DNA from: JAITWN01 sp964437335
GTDB lineage: Bacteria; Pseudomonadota; Gammaproteobacteria; SZUA-140
NCBI GenBank assembly: GCA_964437335.1
Contig: CAYTGL010000010.1
Location: 14,699 to 78,698 of the forward strand
Direction of reading: 5' to 3'
DNA length: 64,000 bases
How positions within the stretch are numbered: the stretch's first letter is position 1; each line of letters starts with the position of its first letter. Under the pieces are notes generated by a model. That model ran no database searches. It saw only the letters and a program-made list of their open reading frames with translations, and was not told the origin of the DNA. The position numbers and the translations under genes were made by a program. Below are positions 44,532-53,397 of this stretch, one piece after another.

Positions 44532-45211
44532 TGCGCCTGCTGCTGATCGAGGACAGCCTCACTCTCGCGGATGAATTGCTGCCACGATTGAAGCAAGGTG
44601 GCTATGCGGTTAGCTGGCTCGTCGACGGTCGCGATGCTGATCGCGCCGTGCATGACCAGGATTACGATATCGTGGTGCTGGATCTCGGCTTGCCTGGTCG
44701 CAACGGACTCGACATCCTGCGCGGCTGGCGCACAGCGGGACTGCAAGTACCGGTGCTGATACTGACCGCGCGCGATACTTTTGCCGAGCGCATCGAAGGC
44801 CTGCGCGCCGGCGCTGATGATTATCTCACCAAGCCTTTTCATACCGATGAGTTGCTGTTGCGCCTGCAGGCCATCCTGCGCCACCGGAACGGAAAGTCCA
44901 ACCAACCCCTGCTCGAGGTGAGCGGACTTGCTCTCGATGAACAACAACAGTGTGTACACGTGCATGGTCAGGAAATTGCACTGAGCGGCATCGAGTTCCG
45001 GCTGCTGCGCTTTTTCATGCAACATCCCGACAAGCTGTTGCTGCGCAGCGAAATTGAAGAACATCTGTACGACACCGGCAGCGAGATCAACAGCAACGTG
45101 CTGGAAGTGCATGTAAACCGGCTGCGGCGCAAGCTCGGCAAGCACAGCATCGAAACCCGGCGCGGTCGGGGCTATTGTTTTCGCGGTATCGGTGCGGAGC
45201 CTGCTGAGTGA
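44531..45211 (+). CDS. OmpR-family response regulator
   Basis: A 226-residue regulator, close to the QseB/PmrA/PhoP group. The receiver domain has acidic residues in LLIEDS, phospho-acceptor Asp51 in VVLDLGLPGRNG, Thr79 and Lys101 in TKPF. The C-terminal winged helix ends with EVHVNRLRRKLGKHSIETRRGRGYCF. It is coupled on both sides: one shared base with the PepSY-like gene and a GTGA overlap with the kinase gene. Targets cannot be deduced, though autoregulation of this operon is likely. Confidence 0.93.
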   Translation: MRLLLIEDSLTLADELLPRLKQGGYAVSWLVDGRDADRAVHDQDYDIVVLDLGLPGRNGLDILRGWRTAGLQVPVLILTARDTFAERIEGLRAGADDYLTKPFHTDELLLRLQAILRHRNGKSNQPLLEVSGLALDEQQQCVHVHGQEIALSGIEFRLLRFFMQHPDKLLLRSEIEEHLYDTGSEINSNVLEVHVNRLRRKLGKHSIETRRGRGYCFRGIGAEPAE

Positions 45212-46530
45212 AAGCCACTGCATCGATCCAGCGCACGCTGGCGCTCGGCCTGAGCACGAGTCTGGTCGTCGTCACCCTGTTACTTGGCCTTGTTGCGCTT
45301 CTGCTGTCTGAACGCGCGCTGCGTGATGTTGCGCGTGCGGGTCTGGAAGAAGATGCCATTAGTGTATTGGCAGCGCTGGAGCGACAGCCGGATGCGCTCG
45401 GTTTCAATTTGGCACTCTTGCTGCCGGCTTATCAAATGCCCTTGTCGGGCCGCTATTTCACGGTACTGGCCGAAGGGCAGACCCTGCGCTCACGCTCGCT
45501 CTGGGACGACGAACTGCCGCTCCCCCCCAAAACCGGGCTTGTGCCCGATCTGTTCGCGGGCACATCCGGCCAACAATTACTGATGCTGCGTGCGGATTAT
45601 CGTCGTCTGGGTACCGATATCATTGTGGTAGTGGCCACAGACCTTGCCCCGCTGCTTGCCCGCTTTCGCAGCATAGGGATAATACTGCTGGGACTCAGCA
45701 CGCTGGCATTGAGCCTGTTGTTGCTGCTGCAACGTTACTGGATGCGTCGTGCCTTGCTGCCGCTGGCCCGCACCAGATTGCAATTGCATGAACTGGAGCA
45801 GGGAGAACGCGAACTGCTGCAGACCGATGCTCCCCGTGAATTGCAGCCCCTGATCACCGAGATCAATCGTCTGCTGCAGTACTCACGCGAATCCATGACT
45901 CGCTCACGCCGCGCACTCGGCAATCTGGGCCATGCCTTGAAATCACCGCTCGGTGTGCTGTTCATGCTGAGCGAAAAGGCCGATCCGGAACTGAAACAAC
46001 AGCTGCACACCCAACTGCTGCAGATCCAGCGCCGTATTGGCAGGGAGCTCGGTCGCGCCCGGACTGCGGGCGAATCCATGTCAGGAGCACGTTTTGAGCC
46101 TCGCGCAGATCTGCCGTTGCTGATTGATACGCTGCAACGCGCGCAACGTCGCCCTCTCGACATCACCTGGGAGGCGCCTGCCGGACTGCTTCCCTTCGAG
46201 CAGGATGACATGCTGGAACTGTTGGGGAACCTGATCGACAACGCCTGTAAATGGGCGCAAGGCCGCGTCGCCATAACGCTGGCGGTTCGGGACAGGACCT
46301 TGCTGATTCAGGTGGCTGATGACGGTCCGGGACTGGCGCCGGAACTGCGTGAAGACATGCTGCGACGCGGTGCACGTCTGGACGAAGATATGGAAGGTCA
46401 CGGCCTCGGACTTGGTATTGTCAGCGACATGGTATTGGTCTATCGCGGCACCATCGCGTTACACACTGCAAGTCTGGGCGGCCTGCTGGTCGAAATCAGT
46501 CTGCCTCTTCCCCACAACTCCCCAACATAG
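45208..46530 (+). CDS. Membrane sensor histidine kinase
   Basis: A 440-residue PhoQ/QseC-like kinase starting with GTG. Two transmembrane segments (about residues 14-34 and 155-180) bracket a roughly 120-residue periplasmic domain. The dimerisation region carries LGNLGHALKSPLGVLFML (phospho-acceptor His), followed by the N box ELLGNLIDNACKWA and ATP-lid motifs DDGPGLAPE and HGLGLGIVSDMV. Its cognate regulator is directly upstream. The periplasmic domain could be controlled by the two PepSY proteins of the same operon. Confidence 0.92.
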   Translation: MKATASIQRTLALGLSTSLVVVTLLLGLVALLLSERALRDVARAGLEEDAISVLAALERQPDALGFNLALLLPAYQMPLSGRYFTVLAEGQTLRSRSLWDDELPLPPKTGLVPDLFAGTSGQQLLMLRADYRRLGTDIIVVVATDLAPLLARFRSIGIILLGLSTLALSLLLLLQRYWMRRALLPLARTRLQLHELEQGERELLQTDAPRELQPLITEINRLLQYSRESMTRSRRALGNLGHALKSPLGVLFMLSEKADPELKQQLHTQLLQIQRRIGRELGRARTAGESMSGARFEPRADLPLLIDTLQRAQRRPLDITWEAPAGLLPFEQDDMLELLGNLIDNACKWAQGRVAITLAVRDRTLLIQVADDGPGLAPELREDMLRRGARLDEDMEGHGLGLGIVSDMVLVYRGTIALHTASLGGLLVEISLPLPHNSPT

Positions 46531-46736
46531 GGAAGCATGGACTTGACCCACTTCCGGATCGACCAAGAGGTACGCCCGAGCCGCACTGGCCCGACCCTCT
46601 GCTGCCGGAACTCTGGCGAATATGTTCGCTGCTTCTTCAACTTCTCTGGCCGGAGACATTCCAGCCGATATAATCAACACAGTTGATCCTGCAATGCCGC
46701 ATTTTAGACGAACCAATTTAGAGATCGGGGCAAAGA

Positions 46737-48056
46737 ATGACCACTGGGGATATCGCGATTAACGTCCACGCCATAAGCAAGCGTTATCGGCTGGGTGTCA
46801 AGGAAGAGTCGCATGATACTCTTGCGGCGACCTTCATGGATATATTCAAGAGACCATTAATAAATTATCGCAAGTACCGGTCTCTTTACCGGTTCGAAGA
46901 GGGACGAGACGGTTCCGGAGAAGATCAGTCAGATGTTTTTTGGGCGCTAAAGGACGTGACTTTTTCGGTGAAACAGGGGGAAGTACTGGGAATTATCGGA
47001 CGTAACGGCGCCGGAAAATCGACCCTGCTCAAGATCCTTACCCGTATAACCGCGCCTACGCAAGGGATAATTGAAATGAAAGGGCGGGTATCCAGTTTGC
47101 TTGAGGTTGGAACCGGTTTCCATAATGAACTCACCGGCCGGGAAAACATATATCTGAATGGCACCGTCCTGGGGATGAGGAAGAAGGAGGTCGAGCGGAA
47201 ATTCGATGAAATAGTGGCATTTTCAGGGGTGGAAAAATTCCTGGACACGCCGGTTAAGCGATATTCAAGCGGTATGACGGTTCGCCTGGCGTTTTCGGTA
47301 GCCGCGCATCTCGAGCCGGAGATCTTGATCATTGATGAAGTGCTGGCTGTTGGCGATGCCGAATTCCAGAAAAAATGCATTAACAAGATGGAAGATGTCG
47401 GCAAATCCGGTCGTACAGTATTGTTTGTCTCCCACAACATGCCTGCTATTAATATGCTATGTGACAGGGCCATTCATATAGACGCCGGACATGTCATCAA
47501 TGAGGGTCCTGCGCATGATGTAGTAAGCGCATATCTCATCAATGCAAGCGGTACTTCAGAAGTGCGAGAGTGGAACGATGAGCAGTCCGCTCCCGGAGGC
47601 GAAATCGCCCGCCTGCGGGCGGTGCGCGTGCGATCCGAGAACGGTGACAGCACCGGCATGGTTGATATTACCAAGCCGTTCCGTCTTGATATGGAATATG
47701 ATGTCCTTCAACCGGGATATGTTTTATCGCCGTATTTCGATTTCTACAACGATGAAGAGATTCATTGCTTCGCAGTGGCTGATACCAATATGACATGGCG
47801 TCGGCAGCCCCGGCCCGTCGGCCGGTATGTCAGTACGGTCTGGATTCCCCCTAATCTTCTGAGTGAAGGGACGGTTTTTGTCAGCGTCGGCCTCGCTACG
47901 ATGAAGCCGTTCAGTGTCCAATTCAAGGCTGAATCCGTTGTCAGCTTCCAGGTGTTCGACAGGTTGACCGGGGAGTCGGCACGGGGAGACTGGATGGGGG
48001 AATGGGGCGGCGCCGTAAGGCCCCTGCTAAATTGGTCGACGGAGTATATACCATAA
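46737..48056 (+). CDS. Wzt-like polysaccharide-export ABC ATPase
   Basis: A 439-residue protein. An ABC domain of the Wzt/TagH type spans residues 1-260 (GIIGRNGAGKSTLLK; YSSGMTVRLAFSVA as the signature; EILIIDEVLAVGDAEFQ as Walker B). It is followed by a C-terminal domain of about 150 residues comparable to the Wzt carbohydrate-binding domain. Such ATPases export O-antigen or capsule with a Wzm permease, but no wzm lies here. Base composition is clearly A+T-richer than the flanks, which suggests transfer. The next gene, a methyltransferase, shares this composition. The preceding 206 bases have no gene I can name. Confidence 0.88.
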   Translation: MTTGDIAINVHAISKRYRLGVKEESHDTLAATFMDIFKRPLINYRKYRSLYRFEEGRDGSGEDQSDVFWALKDVTFSVKQGEVLGIIGRNGAGKSTLLKILTRITAPTQGIIEMKGRVSSLLEVGTGFHNELTGRENIYLNGTVLGMRKKEVERKFDEIVAFSGVEKFLDTPVKRYSSGMTVRLAFSVAAHLEPEILIIDEVLAVGDAEFQKKCINKMEDVGKSGRTVLFVSHNMPAINMLCDRAIHIDAGHVINEGPAHDVVSAYLINASGTSEVREWNDEQSAPGGEIARLRAVRVRSENGDSTGMVDITKPFRLDMEYDVLQPGYVLSPYFDFYNDEEIHCFAVADTNMTWRRQPRPVGRYVSTVWIPPNLLSEGTVFVSVGLATMKPFSVQFKAESVVSFQVFDRLTGESARGDWMGEWGGAVRPLLNWSTEYIP

Positions 48057-48242
48057 AAATCAGAGTAAGCTGGCGGCAGAAAATCCGGAAAAACCTATAA
48101 TTCCAGGCGTTTCGATTGATTGAGGCATTCACTCGGAATCAGGCTGCTCATTCGATTATCTAGAATAGATGAAATAGTCGGGATATGAACCTTGAATAGT
48201 TATGCAAAAATCTATGTGTCTAAAATTGGATTATTTCAGGTA

Positions 48243-48950
48243 ATGAACACGCAACGAAGAAGAAAGCCCGCGGGGATTCTGGAAAGGGCTATCAAAAAAT
48301 TACCAGTGCTGGCCAGAAGCATAACGAGGCTGCGTTCTGCATGGGGCGTAAGGCCGATGACCGATGGCTGGGGTGGACGCGGAAAAACCATTCATCGCTA
48401 CTATCTGGAGGAGTTTTTACGCCATAACGCGTCGGCCATTCAAGGACGTTGCCTGGAGTTTCAGGAAGATTCCTATACATCAAAATTCGGGAAGGACAAA
48501 GTGCTTTCGGTAGACATATTAAACGTGGAGCCAGATAAAAAAGGTACAACCCTGGTAGCGGACTTGACCAAGGACAACGACCTGCCCGGAGACTACTTTG
48601 ACTGCATCATCTGTACCTACGTACTGCACATCATCTTAGAAAAGGAAAAGATGATCTCCGAGTTGCATCGAATACTGAAGCCCGGCGGCGTTCTGTTGCT
48701 TTGCGTGCCCAATATCACTGTTCATTACCCGCAATATCCCGAGTTGTGGCGCTTTACAGCCTATGGACTGGGCGCAACTATTGGAAGGTGTTTTGGGAAC
48801 GCGAATGTAGTGGTTACCGGATATGGAAATTCACTGACGGCAGCGGGGGAGCTCCGTGGCCTGGCGATGGAGGATTTCAGCACGGCCGAATTGGACCATC
48901 AGGATTCACGTTATTCTCTGGTTATCTGCGCGCGCGCTGAAAAGCAATAG
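48243..48950 (+). CDS. SAM-dependent methyltransferase (polysaccharide-locus type)
   Basis: A 235-residue methyltransferase with IQGRCLEFQEDSYTSKFG, VLSVDILNVEPD as the acidic motif II, YFDCIICTYVLHIILEKE and LKPGGVLLLCVPN. It belongs to the Methyltransf_11-like group often found in O-antigen and capsule loci, where such enzymes methylate terminal sugars. Codon use and A+T content match the Wzt-like gene and differ from the rest. The start is uncertain: ATG 48243 is used, while an upstream TTG at 48192 would add 17 residues. Confidence 0.75.
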   Translation: MNTQRRRKPAGILERAIKKLPVLARSITRLRSAWGVRPMTDGWGGRGKTIHRYYLEEFLRHNASAIQGRCLEFQEDSYTSKFGKDKVLSVDILNVEPDKKGTTLVADLTKDNDLPGDYFDCIICTYVLHIILEKEKMISELHRILKPGGVLLLCVPNITVHYPQYPELWRFTAYGLGATIGRCFGNANVVVTGYGNSLTAAGELRGLAMEDFSTAELDHQDSRYSLVICARAEKQ

Positions 48951-49050
48951 GTGGCCTTATTGTATTCGGCCACTAATGGTGTGCAATATTTGCCCCTCGT
49001 GTTCAACCGGTCGTTGCACAATCGCATATTCAAACGCGAGGACGGTCCGG

Positions 49051-49692
49051 ATGTCCTGCTTAGAAAGATTCATGTCCTTGTGTGTGCTGGCGGGCCTGTG
49101 TGTGCCGGGCGCTCCCGCCGTTGCCGATACGCCGCGCCTCGAAATATCGGCCTTCGGCGGTTACCGTGTCGGCGGCGAATTCAATGTTGAGAATAGTCCT
49201 TCCGGCAGTCCGCCTACCGTAGACCTCGAGGAGGGCGCCAGCTGGGGCCTCGGTCTCGCCTTGTACCGCGACCCCGGATCGTTCTACGAATTCCTGTACT
49301 CGAACCAGACCATCAATCTGGACAGTGCCGATCCGACGCTGGGCGCCGTGGATGTCACGACGGAATACTTCCACATTGGCGGCGCCCTCATATTCGAACA
49401 GGATTCCTGGTTCAAGCCTTACTTTTCGCTCACGGTAGGGGTGACCCGTTTCAATGCCGACGGCTTTAGTGCGGAAACCGGGTTTTCCGCAAGCCTTGGC
49501 GGGGGCCTGCATGTACCGCTGGGCGAGCAGATTGCGCTGATGTTCGGTGTACGGGGATATGCGACGCTGGTCGACTCCGACACCGGGTTTTTCTGTAGCA
49601 GCATCGACGGCGTGGGTACCTGCCTGGTACGCACCAGCGGCAATGCCGTATCCCAGGGCGAGGCGACCATCGGGATCGCCCTGCGTTTCTGA
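49051..49692 (+). CDS. Outer-membrane beta-barrel domain protein
   Basis: A 213-residue protein with a signal peptide (FMSLCVLAGLCVPGAPAVADT) and alternating strands such as RLEISAFGGYRVGGEFNV, YFHIGGALIFEQ, WFKPYFSLTVGVTRF and FSASLGGGLHVPLG. It ends in IGIALRF with the C-terminal Phe recognised by BAM. It fits the OmpA/OmpW-like OMP_b-brl group of 8-strand barrels. Two Cys (FFCSSIDGVGTCL) near the end may form a loop disulfide. ATG 49072 is a possible internal start. Function unknown. Confidence 0.75.
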   Translation: MSCLERFMSLCVLAGLCVPGAPAVADTPRLEISAFGGYRVGGEFNVENSPSGSPPTVDLEEGASWGLGLALYRDPGSFYEFLYSNQTINLDSADPTLGAVDVTTEYFHIGGALIFEQDSWFKPYFSLTVGVTRFNADGFSAETGFSASLGGGLHVPLGEQIALMFGVRGYATLVDSDTGFFCSSIDGVGTCLVRTSGNAVSQGEATIGIALRF

Positions 49693-49712
49693 TCTGCCTG
49701 ACAGGAGGCGCT

Positions 49713-49812
49713 CGATCTCGCTGACATTCAACTGGCTGTCGTCGATGTAATTCTGGGCCAGTTCCTTGCGGATGTCCTGCAGCAACGCGCCGGAATTCAC
49801 GCCTTCCTCCAG
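49713..49812 (-). pseudogene. Fragment of an AraC-family regulator gene (direct-repeat copy A)
   Basis: These 100 bases match 51279-51378, inside the intact araC-type gene, at 93 positions by eye and in the same orientation. On the minus strand they encode ALLQDIRKELAQNYIDDSQL and then VSEIE, i.e. the start of the AraC helix-turn-helix, without the rest of the domain or the sensor domain. It is not expected to be functional. With its parent copy it flanks the mltC-like gene. Confidence 0.8.
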
Positions 49813-49870
49813 GTAGACTTGGGGGAAATGGGCGATTATTCTTCCTATACGCCAATGGGAGGGGCCGGTG

Positions 49871-51112
49871 ATGAAGTGGGGGTTAGTATTGGCATGTGCA
49901 GCACTGCTTGCAAGCTGTCAAACCCTGGAGAAATCCCTGAAAGATGTGGACAGCGCCATCGCTGTGATCAACAGCGGTACCGCTCAAAATCTCAGCGCCA
50001 TCGCCTCCAGCGATGATCCCAGCGAGGCGCTCAAGCAGGGCCTGAAACAGCGCTCCGAATATTATAAGAAGAATCCCCAGGCGATCACAGCGGATATCCG
50101 CGCGGTGAAGCAGGACTTCGACCGGCTCATGGCCTTGCTCGAGGGCAAGGCGGGCGAGACATGGGGCAAGCAGGAGGCGAAGGTCCCCACCAAGAAACAA
50201 TATGTGAAATACACTCAGAACTATCAGAGCCGCGCGGTGGTGGATTTCGATCAGGGCGAGGTCATGGTCGAGACCCTGGATGAACGCGACCCGAACGGCA
50301 GCCTGCATAACGCCATCGTCACCACCCTGCTCACCCCGGACGACCCGCGCGCAGTGGATCTGTTCAGCGACAAGGCGGTCACCCTGTCGAGCGAGGAAGA
50401 ACCCTATCTGAAGGGGCTGGTGGTCAACCAGAAAGGTGAAAGCATCGCTGATCCCAAAGCCGCCGAGGCCTATGCTCAATATCTCATCAAGGAAGTGAAA
50501 CAGCAGCGCAAGATTGACGTGGATAGCGCCAGCAAGACCTCTACCTATGTAAAGATCGCCATGGTGAGCAATTTCAGCAACAAGCAGGCGCAAAAATACA
50601 GCAAGGCAGTCAATAAATTCGCCGCACAATACAAGATCAGCCCGAGCCTGGTCTATGCGGTCATACGCACTGAAAGCAATTTCAATCCTTATGCGGTCAG
50701 TCCGGTACCCGCCTATGGATTGATGCAGCTGGTGCCCACGAGCGGCGGACGCGACGCCTATCGGCGCGCGACGGGCGACGATGGTATTCCGACCAAGGAA
50801 TATTTATTCGATGCAAATAACAACATCGAGCTGGGCTCGGCGTACCTGAACGTACTCGCCTTCAATTATCTCGAGAAGGTGCAGAACGACATCTCGCGCG
50901 AATATTGCGTGATCTCGGCGTACAATACCGGAGCGGGCAATGTGCTGAAAACATTTTCCAAGGACCGCGCCGAGGCGTTCAATGCCATCAACCGCACATC
51001 ACCCGCGGAGGTCTATGCCAAATTGAAGACAGATCTGCCCTATGAAGAAACGCGCCGATATCTGGAAAAAGTAGTCGATTACCGCAAGCAGTTTATTTCG
51101 CCAGTAAACTAG
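49871..51112 (+). CDS. MltC-like membrane-bound lytic murein transglycosylase
   Basis: A 413-residue lipoprotein: lipobox LLASC near residue 15 and a DUF3393-type N-terminal domain (VDSAIAVINSGTAQNLSAI... FDQGEVMVETLD). A C-terminal SLT domain follows with catalytic Glu in IRTESNFNPYAVSPVPAYGLMQLVP and AYNTGAGNVLKTF. It cleaves peptidoglycan strands to 1,6-anhydro muropeptides at the inner face of the outer membrane. It stands alone between two direct repeats made of AraC-gene sequence. A GTG three bases upstream (49868) is also in frame. Confidence 0.93.
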   Translation: MKWGLVLACAALLASCQTLEKSLKDVDSAIAVINSGTAQNLSAIASSDDPSEALKQGLKQRSEYYKKNPQAITADIRAVKQDFDRLMALLEGKAGETWGKQEAKVPTKKQYVKYTQNYQSRAVVDFDQGEVMVETLDERDPNGSLHNAIVTTLLTPDDPRAVDLFSDKAVTLSSEEEPYLKGLVVNQKGESIADPKAAEAYAQYLIKEVKQQRKIDVDSASKTSTYVKIAMVSNFSNKQAQKYSKAVNKFAAQYKISPSLVYAVIRTESNFNPYAVSPVPAYGLMQLVPTSGGRDAYRRATGDDGIPTKEYLFDANNNIELGSAYLNVLAFNYLEKVQNDISREYCVISAYNTGAGNVLKTFSKDRAEAFNAINRTSPAEVYAKLKTDLPYEETRRYLEKVVDYRKQFISPVN

Positions 51113-51183
51113 CATTGGCAGAAGTCACACGTTCGTCGGAACTGATCCAGTACTCCTGCCCAGGGACGTGAAATAACAAAACG

Positions 51184-52182
51184 CTATGCTCTCCGCCGCC
51201 AGTCGCTGGGCGTGGAGCCGAACCAGCGCTTGAAGGCCCGGGTGAAATTGGCCTGGTCCGAGAAGCCCAGCAGGTAGGCGATCTCGCTGACATTCAACTG
51301 GCTGTCGTCGATATAGTTCTGGGCCAGTTCCTTGCGGGTGCCCTGCAGCAACTCACCGAAATTCACGCCTTCCTCCAGCAGCCGCCGTTGCAGTGTGCGG
51401 ATGCTCAGGTGCAAGCCCTCGGCGATGTGCTCTTCCTTCACCCGCCCGGATGGCAGGGCTTCGATGATGCGCTGGCGTACCTGTTGAGCGAGGTGCTGCT
51501 GGTCCATCTGGCTCAGGTGTTTCAGCACGATCTGCTCGTTGACGCGGGTGAGTTCCGGGTTGGAGGTCGGCAGGGGCCGCTCCATGTCCTGCCGGTCGAT
51601 GAGCATGCCCAACTGATCGCCACCAAATCTCAACGGCGCGCGCAAATTGACTTCGAGCGCGAGAGTGCTGGCGGTTGGCGCAAATGGAAATTGCACTTCA
51701 ACCGGACTGAAGGACTCCCCCTGCACCATTCGACACATCTTGACGACGGCCACCATCGTCGCCTGGATTGCGAGCGGGGACAGAACAATCGTCGAATCCC
51801 TGTTTCTCCCGCTGATCAGGTAATTCGTTCCGGTCAGGGTCAGTGTAAATTCGCTGGCGTCATGGATCAGCCGGCTGTAGCGGACTAACCGGTGAAACGC
51901 CTGGGCGAGGGTAGCGCTGGCCAGCCACGCGTAGCCGAGCGCGTGAAAGGTCGTCGGATTCCAGCGCATGCCGGTGGCGATGCCGATCGCGGGATCGCCG
52001 GATTTTTCCTCGGCCAGTTGCCACAATCGCGTCATCCGCGAAGCCGGAAAACGTGCATTGGGGTCCTGCAGTTTGACCGGATCCAGGCCCGCCGCAACGA
52101 AGATGGCGCGCGCATCGAGATTTCGATACTGCAACTCCTCCCAGAGCAGCAGCGCCCAGGAGGAAAGCGTGGTGGATGCCAT
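51184..52182 (-). CDS. AraC-family transcriptional regulator (Arabinose_bd type)
   Basis: A 332-residue regulator. The N-terminal Arabinose_bd-like domain (LLWEELQYRNLDARAIFVAAGLD; RFPASRMTRLWQLAEEKSGD; FHALGYAWLASATLAQAF) is of the OruR/ArgR group. The C-terminal AraC helix-turn-helix is complete (LHLSIRTLQRRLLEEGVNFG; YLLGFSDQANFTRAFKRWFGSTPSDWR). The start at 52182 is chosen over an upstream in-frame extension that would enter the promoter region shared with the divergent lpxC-like gene. That gene, 149 bases away, is the likely target. Confidence 0.9.
   Translation of the reverse strand: MASTTLSSWALLLWEELQYRNLDARAIFVAAGLDPVKLQDPNARFPASRMTRLWQLAEEKSGDPAIGIATGMRWNPTTFHALGYAWLASATLAQAFHRLVRYSRLIHDASEFTLTLTGTNYLISGRNRDSTIVLSPLAIQATMVAVVKMCRMVQGESFSPVEVQFPFAPTASTLALEVNLRAPLRFGGDQLGMLIDRQDMERPLPTSNPELTRVNEQIVLKHLSQMDQQHLAQQVRQRIIEALPSGRVKEEHIAEGLHLSIRTLQRRLLEEGVNFGELLQGTRKELAQNYIDDSQLNVSEIAYLLGFSDQANFTRAFKRWFGSTPSDWRRRA
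51279..51378 (-). repeat. Direct-repeat copy B within the AraC-family gene
   Basis: The parent of the 100-base fragment at 49713-49812 (7 mismatches by eye). The two copies are direct repeats about 1.57 kb apart, bracketing the mltC-like gene. Confidence 0.8.
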
Positions 52183-52331
52183 AAGTCCCTCGCCATGAAC
52201 CTTTGTCAGGGAAGGATAAACGTATGGCGGCAAATGACAAGACGGGAACAAGCAAGTGGCGCGGAGTAACCAGCGCCGCTGGCAGCGGGAAACGTACTCT
52301 GGCCCTGTCGAAACCACGACAGGAGAGAACG

Positions 52332-53264
52332 ATGAACTTGCCCAACCATTATTTTCAGCACACGTTGAATCGCCCGATCAGTTTTATGGGCCCCGGTCTG
52401 CATAGCGGTCAGATGATCAGCATGGTGATCCAGCCGGCTCCGGCGGATACCGGACGCATCTTCATCCGTCAGGATGTGCCGAGCGACCAGGCGGAGATTC
52501 CCGCACGCTGGAATGCGGTGACGGACACACGCCTGTCCACCACCGTGTCCAACCGGTTCGGGGTAAAGGTGGCGACGATCGAACACCTCATGGCCGCGTT
52601 ACATGCCAGTGGCGTCGACAATGCGCGAATCGTGCTGAACGGCCCCGAGGTACCCATCATGGATGGCAGTTCGGAACCGTTCGTGCGCTTCATTCGCCAG
52701 GTGGGCATATGCCTGCAACGCGAGGAACGCAGGGCCATAGTGATACGAAAGCCGGTACGTGTGGAGGAAGAGGGAAAGTCGGCGATAATGGTGCCCGATA
52801 ATTCCTCGTGGATGGACATGACTATTGAATTCGATTCCGATATCATTGGCCGCCAGTATCTGTCGATTCCGCTGGATCGGGAATCGTTTGAAAGGGAGTT
52901 GTCCAACGCGCGCACATTCGGTTTCCAGGACCAAGTCGATACGCTGCGCAAGCTGGGCCTGATCAAGGGCGGTTCCCTGCAGAACGCGGTGTTGGTGAAC
53001 GAAAATGGCATCGTCAATCCGGAGAGCCTGCGCCACACTGATGAATTCGTGCGCCACAAGATCCTTGATGCGATCGGCGACCTGGCGCTGGCCGGGGCAC
53101 CGATCATCGGTCGCTTCATCGGATACTGTTCCGGCCATGCCATCAACAACGCCCTGCTGCGCGAGTTGCTGCAGAACGAAGACAACTGGTTCCTGACGAC
53201 GATGCGGGGTGCGCAGAGTTACAAGCACTGGTCAGGCGTCGTCAGGATGCCCGGTGGCTGGTAG
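52332..53264 (+). CDS. lpxC: UDP-3-O-acyl-N-acetylglucosamine deacetylase (LpxC-like)
   Basis: A 310-residue zinc enzyme of the first committed step of lipid A synthesis. Zinc and catalytic residues are present: His in TIEHLMAALHASGVDN, His and Asp in DEFVRHKILDAIGDLALAG, and His in CSGHAINNALLRELL. LpxC is normally encoded at the end of the mur-fts cell-division cluster. Here it is alone and divergent from an AraC regulator, so it is probably a second, conditionally expressed copy. AGGAGAG lies 8-14 bases before ATG 52332. A CCGCCC-TGAT-GGGCGG hairpin (53281-53296) behind the stop could end transcription, although there is no T-run. Confidence 0.9.
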   Translation: MNLPNHYFQHTLNRPISFMGPGLHSGQMISMVIQPAPADTGRIFIRQDVPSDQAEIPARWNAVTDTRLSTTVSNRFGVKVATIEHLMAALHASGVDNARIVLNGPEVPIMDGSSEPFVRFIRQVGICLQREERRAIVIRKPVRVEEEGKSAIMVPDNSSWMDMTIEFDSDIIGRQYLSIPLDRESFERELSNARTFGFQDQVDTLRKLGLIKGGSLQNAVLVNENGIVNPESLRHTDEFVRHKILDAIGDLALAGAPIIGRFIGYCSGHAINNALLRELLQNEDNWFLTTMRGAQSYKHWSGVVRMPGGW

Positions 53265-53397
53265 CGCCTGGCTTCGGAACCCGCCCTGATGGGCGGTAGC
53301 ACGGTGGCTGACAGTACAGCTACGCTGCGTCGATAGAGCGCTGCCGGATGTGTTCTTCAGTGCGCCCTGATAACCAGGCTCAGGACTTATCCAAACC

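Noticed and set aside
46440..46716. Minus-strand frames between the sensor kinase and the Wzt-like gene
   Set aside because: The 85-codon translation looks vaguely protein-like (MSPAREVEEAANIFARVPAA) but partly overlaps the kinase end, and I cannot tie it to a family. Possible remnant only.
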